Source: Stercorarius parasiticus (lineage: Eukaryota; Chordata; Aves; Charadriiformes; Stercorariidae). From it: a stretch of DNA of 64,000 bases. Under the pieces are notes generated by a model. It saw only the letters and a list, made by a program, of their open reading frames with translations, ran no database searches and had not been told where the DNA came from. Positions 63,980-64,000 of this stretch are shown here, in pieces. Each line of letters starts with the position of its first letter. Positions within the stretch are counted from its first letter, which is position 1. The translations under genes were made by a program, and so were the position numbers. The DNA lies in contig VWZL01005123.1 of the NCBI GenBank assembly GCA_013396915.1, forward strand, positions 151,516 to 215,515. The letters are read 5' to 3'.

Positions 63980-64000
63980 TATATTTATATATACACAGAT

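Overview
The window looks like a bird autosomal locus, or at least a sauropsid one. It is AT-rich vertebrate DNA with almost no transposons. The only retroelements I can name are two chicken-repeat-1 (CR1) LINE fragments, which are typical of birds and other sauropsids. The one real protein-coding gene encodes an intact 1216-residue protein that I recognise as dermatan sulfate epimerase-like (DSEL). Its whole coding sequence lies in one uninterrupted reading frame, as is known for vertebrate DSEL. The species cannot be determined from this window.

Layout. Positions 1-6,900 hold no recognisable gene. From about 6,950 to 8,560 the sequence turns GC- and CpG-rich around a 904-base assembly gap (7,472-8,375). 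This is the likely DSEL promoter island and probably hides the non-coding first exon. A presumed intron follows (8,376-9,711), then a good 3' splice acceptor, and then a very short leader with three upstream ATGs in three different frames just ahead of the DSEL start. The DSEL coding sequence runs 9,751-13,401 on the plus strand. Several polyadenylation signals follow over the next 2 kb, and a tRNA-like segment lies within the presumed 3' UTR.

From about 15 kb to the end the window is a gene-desert-like flank with microsatellites, homopolymer tracts and two small further gaps (26,576-26,581 and 36,551). It contains a short minus-strand CR1 3' fragment (22,693-23,003) that abuts a U2 snRNA-like fragment. 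It also contains a 1.5-kb plus-strand CR1 reverse-transcriptase fragment (about 53,630-55,139). That fragment carries an 88-bp insert copied from the unique sequence just upstream of it, and it lacks its 3' end. Near the end are a 140-base uninterrupted homopurine run (60,136-60,275) and an unclassified GC-richer block (62,935-63,895) that may be a degraded repeat.

No operon-like or multi-gene system is present. The biology visible is a Golgi/ER enzyme of dermatan sulfate synthesis with a possibly uORF-controlled leader, plus scars of retrotransposition and break repair in non-coding DNA. I found no evidence of a new gene system. The most unusual items are the CR1 with its locally templated insertion, the U2/CR1 junction and the DSEL leader uORF cluster.
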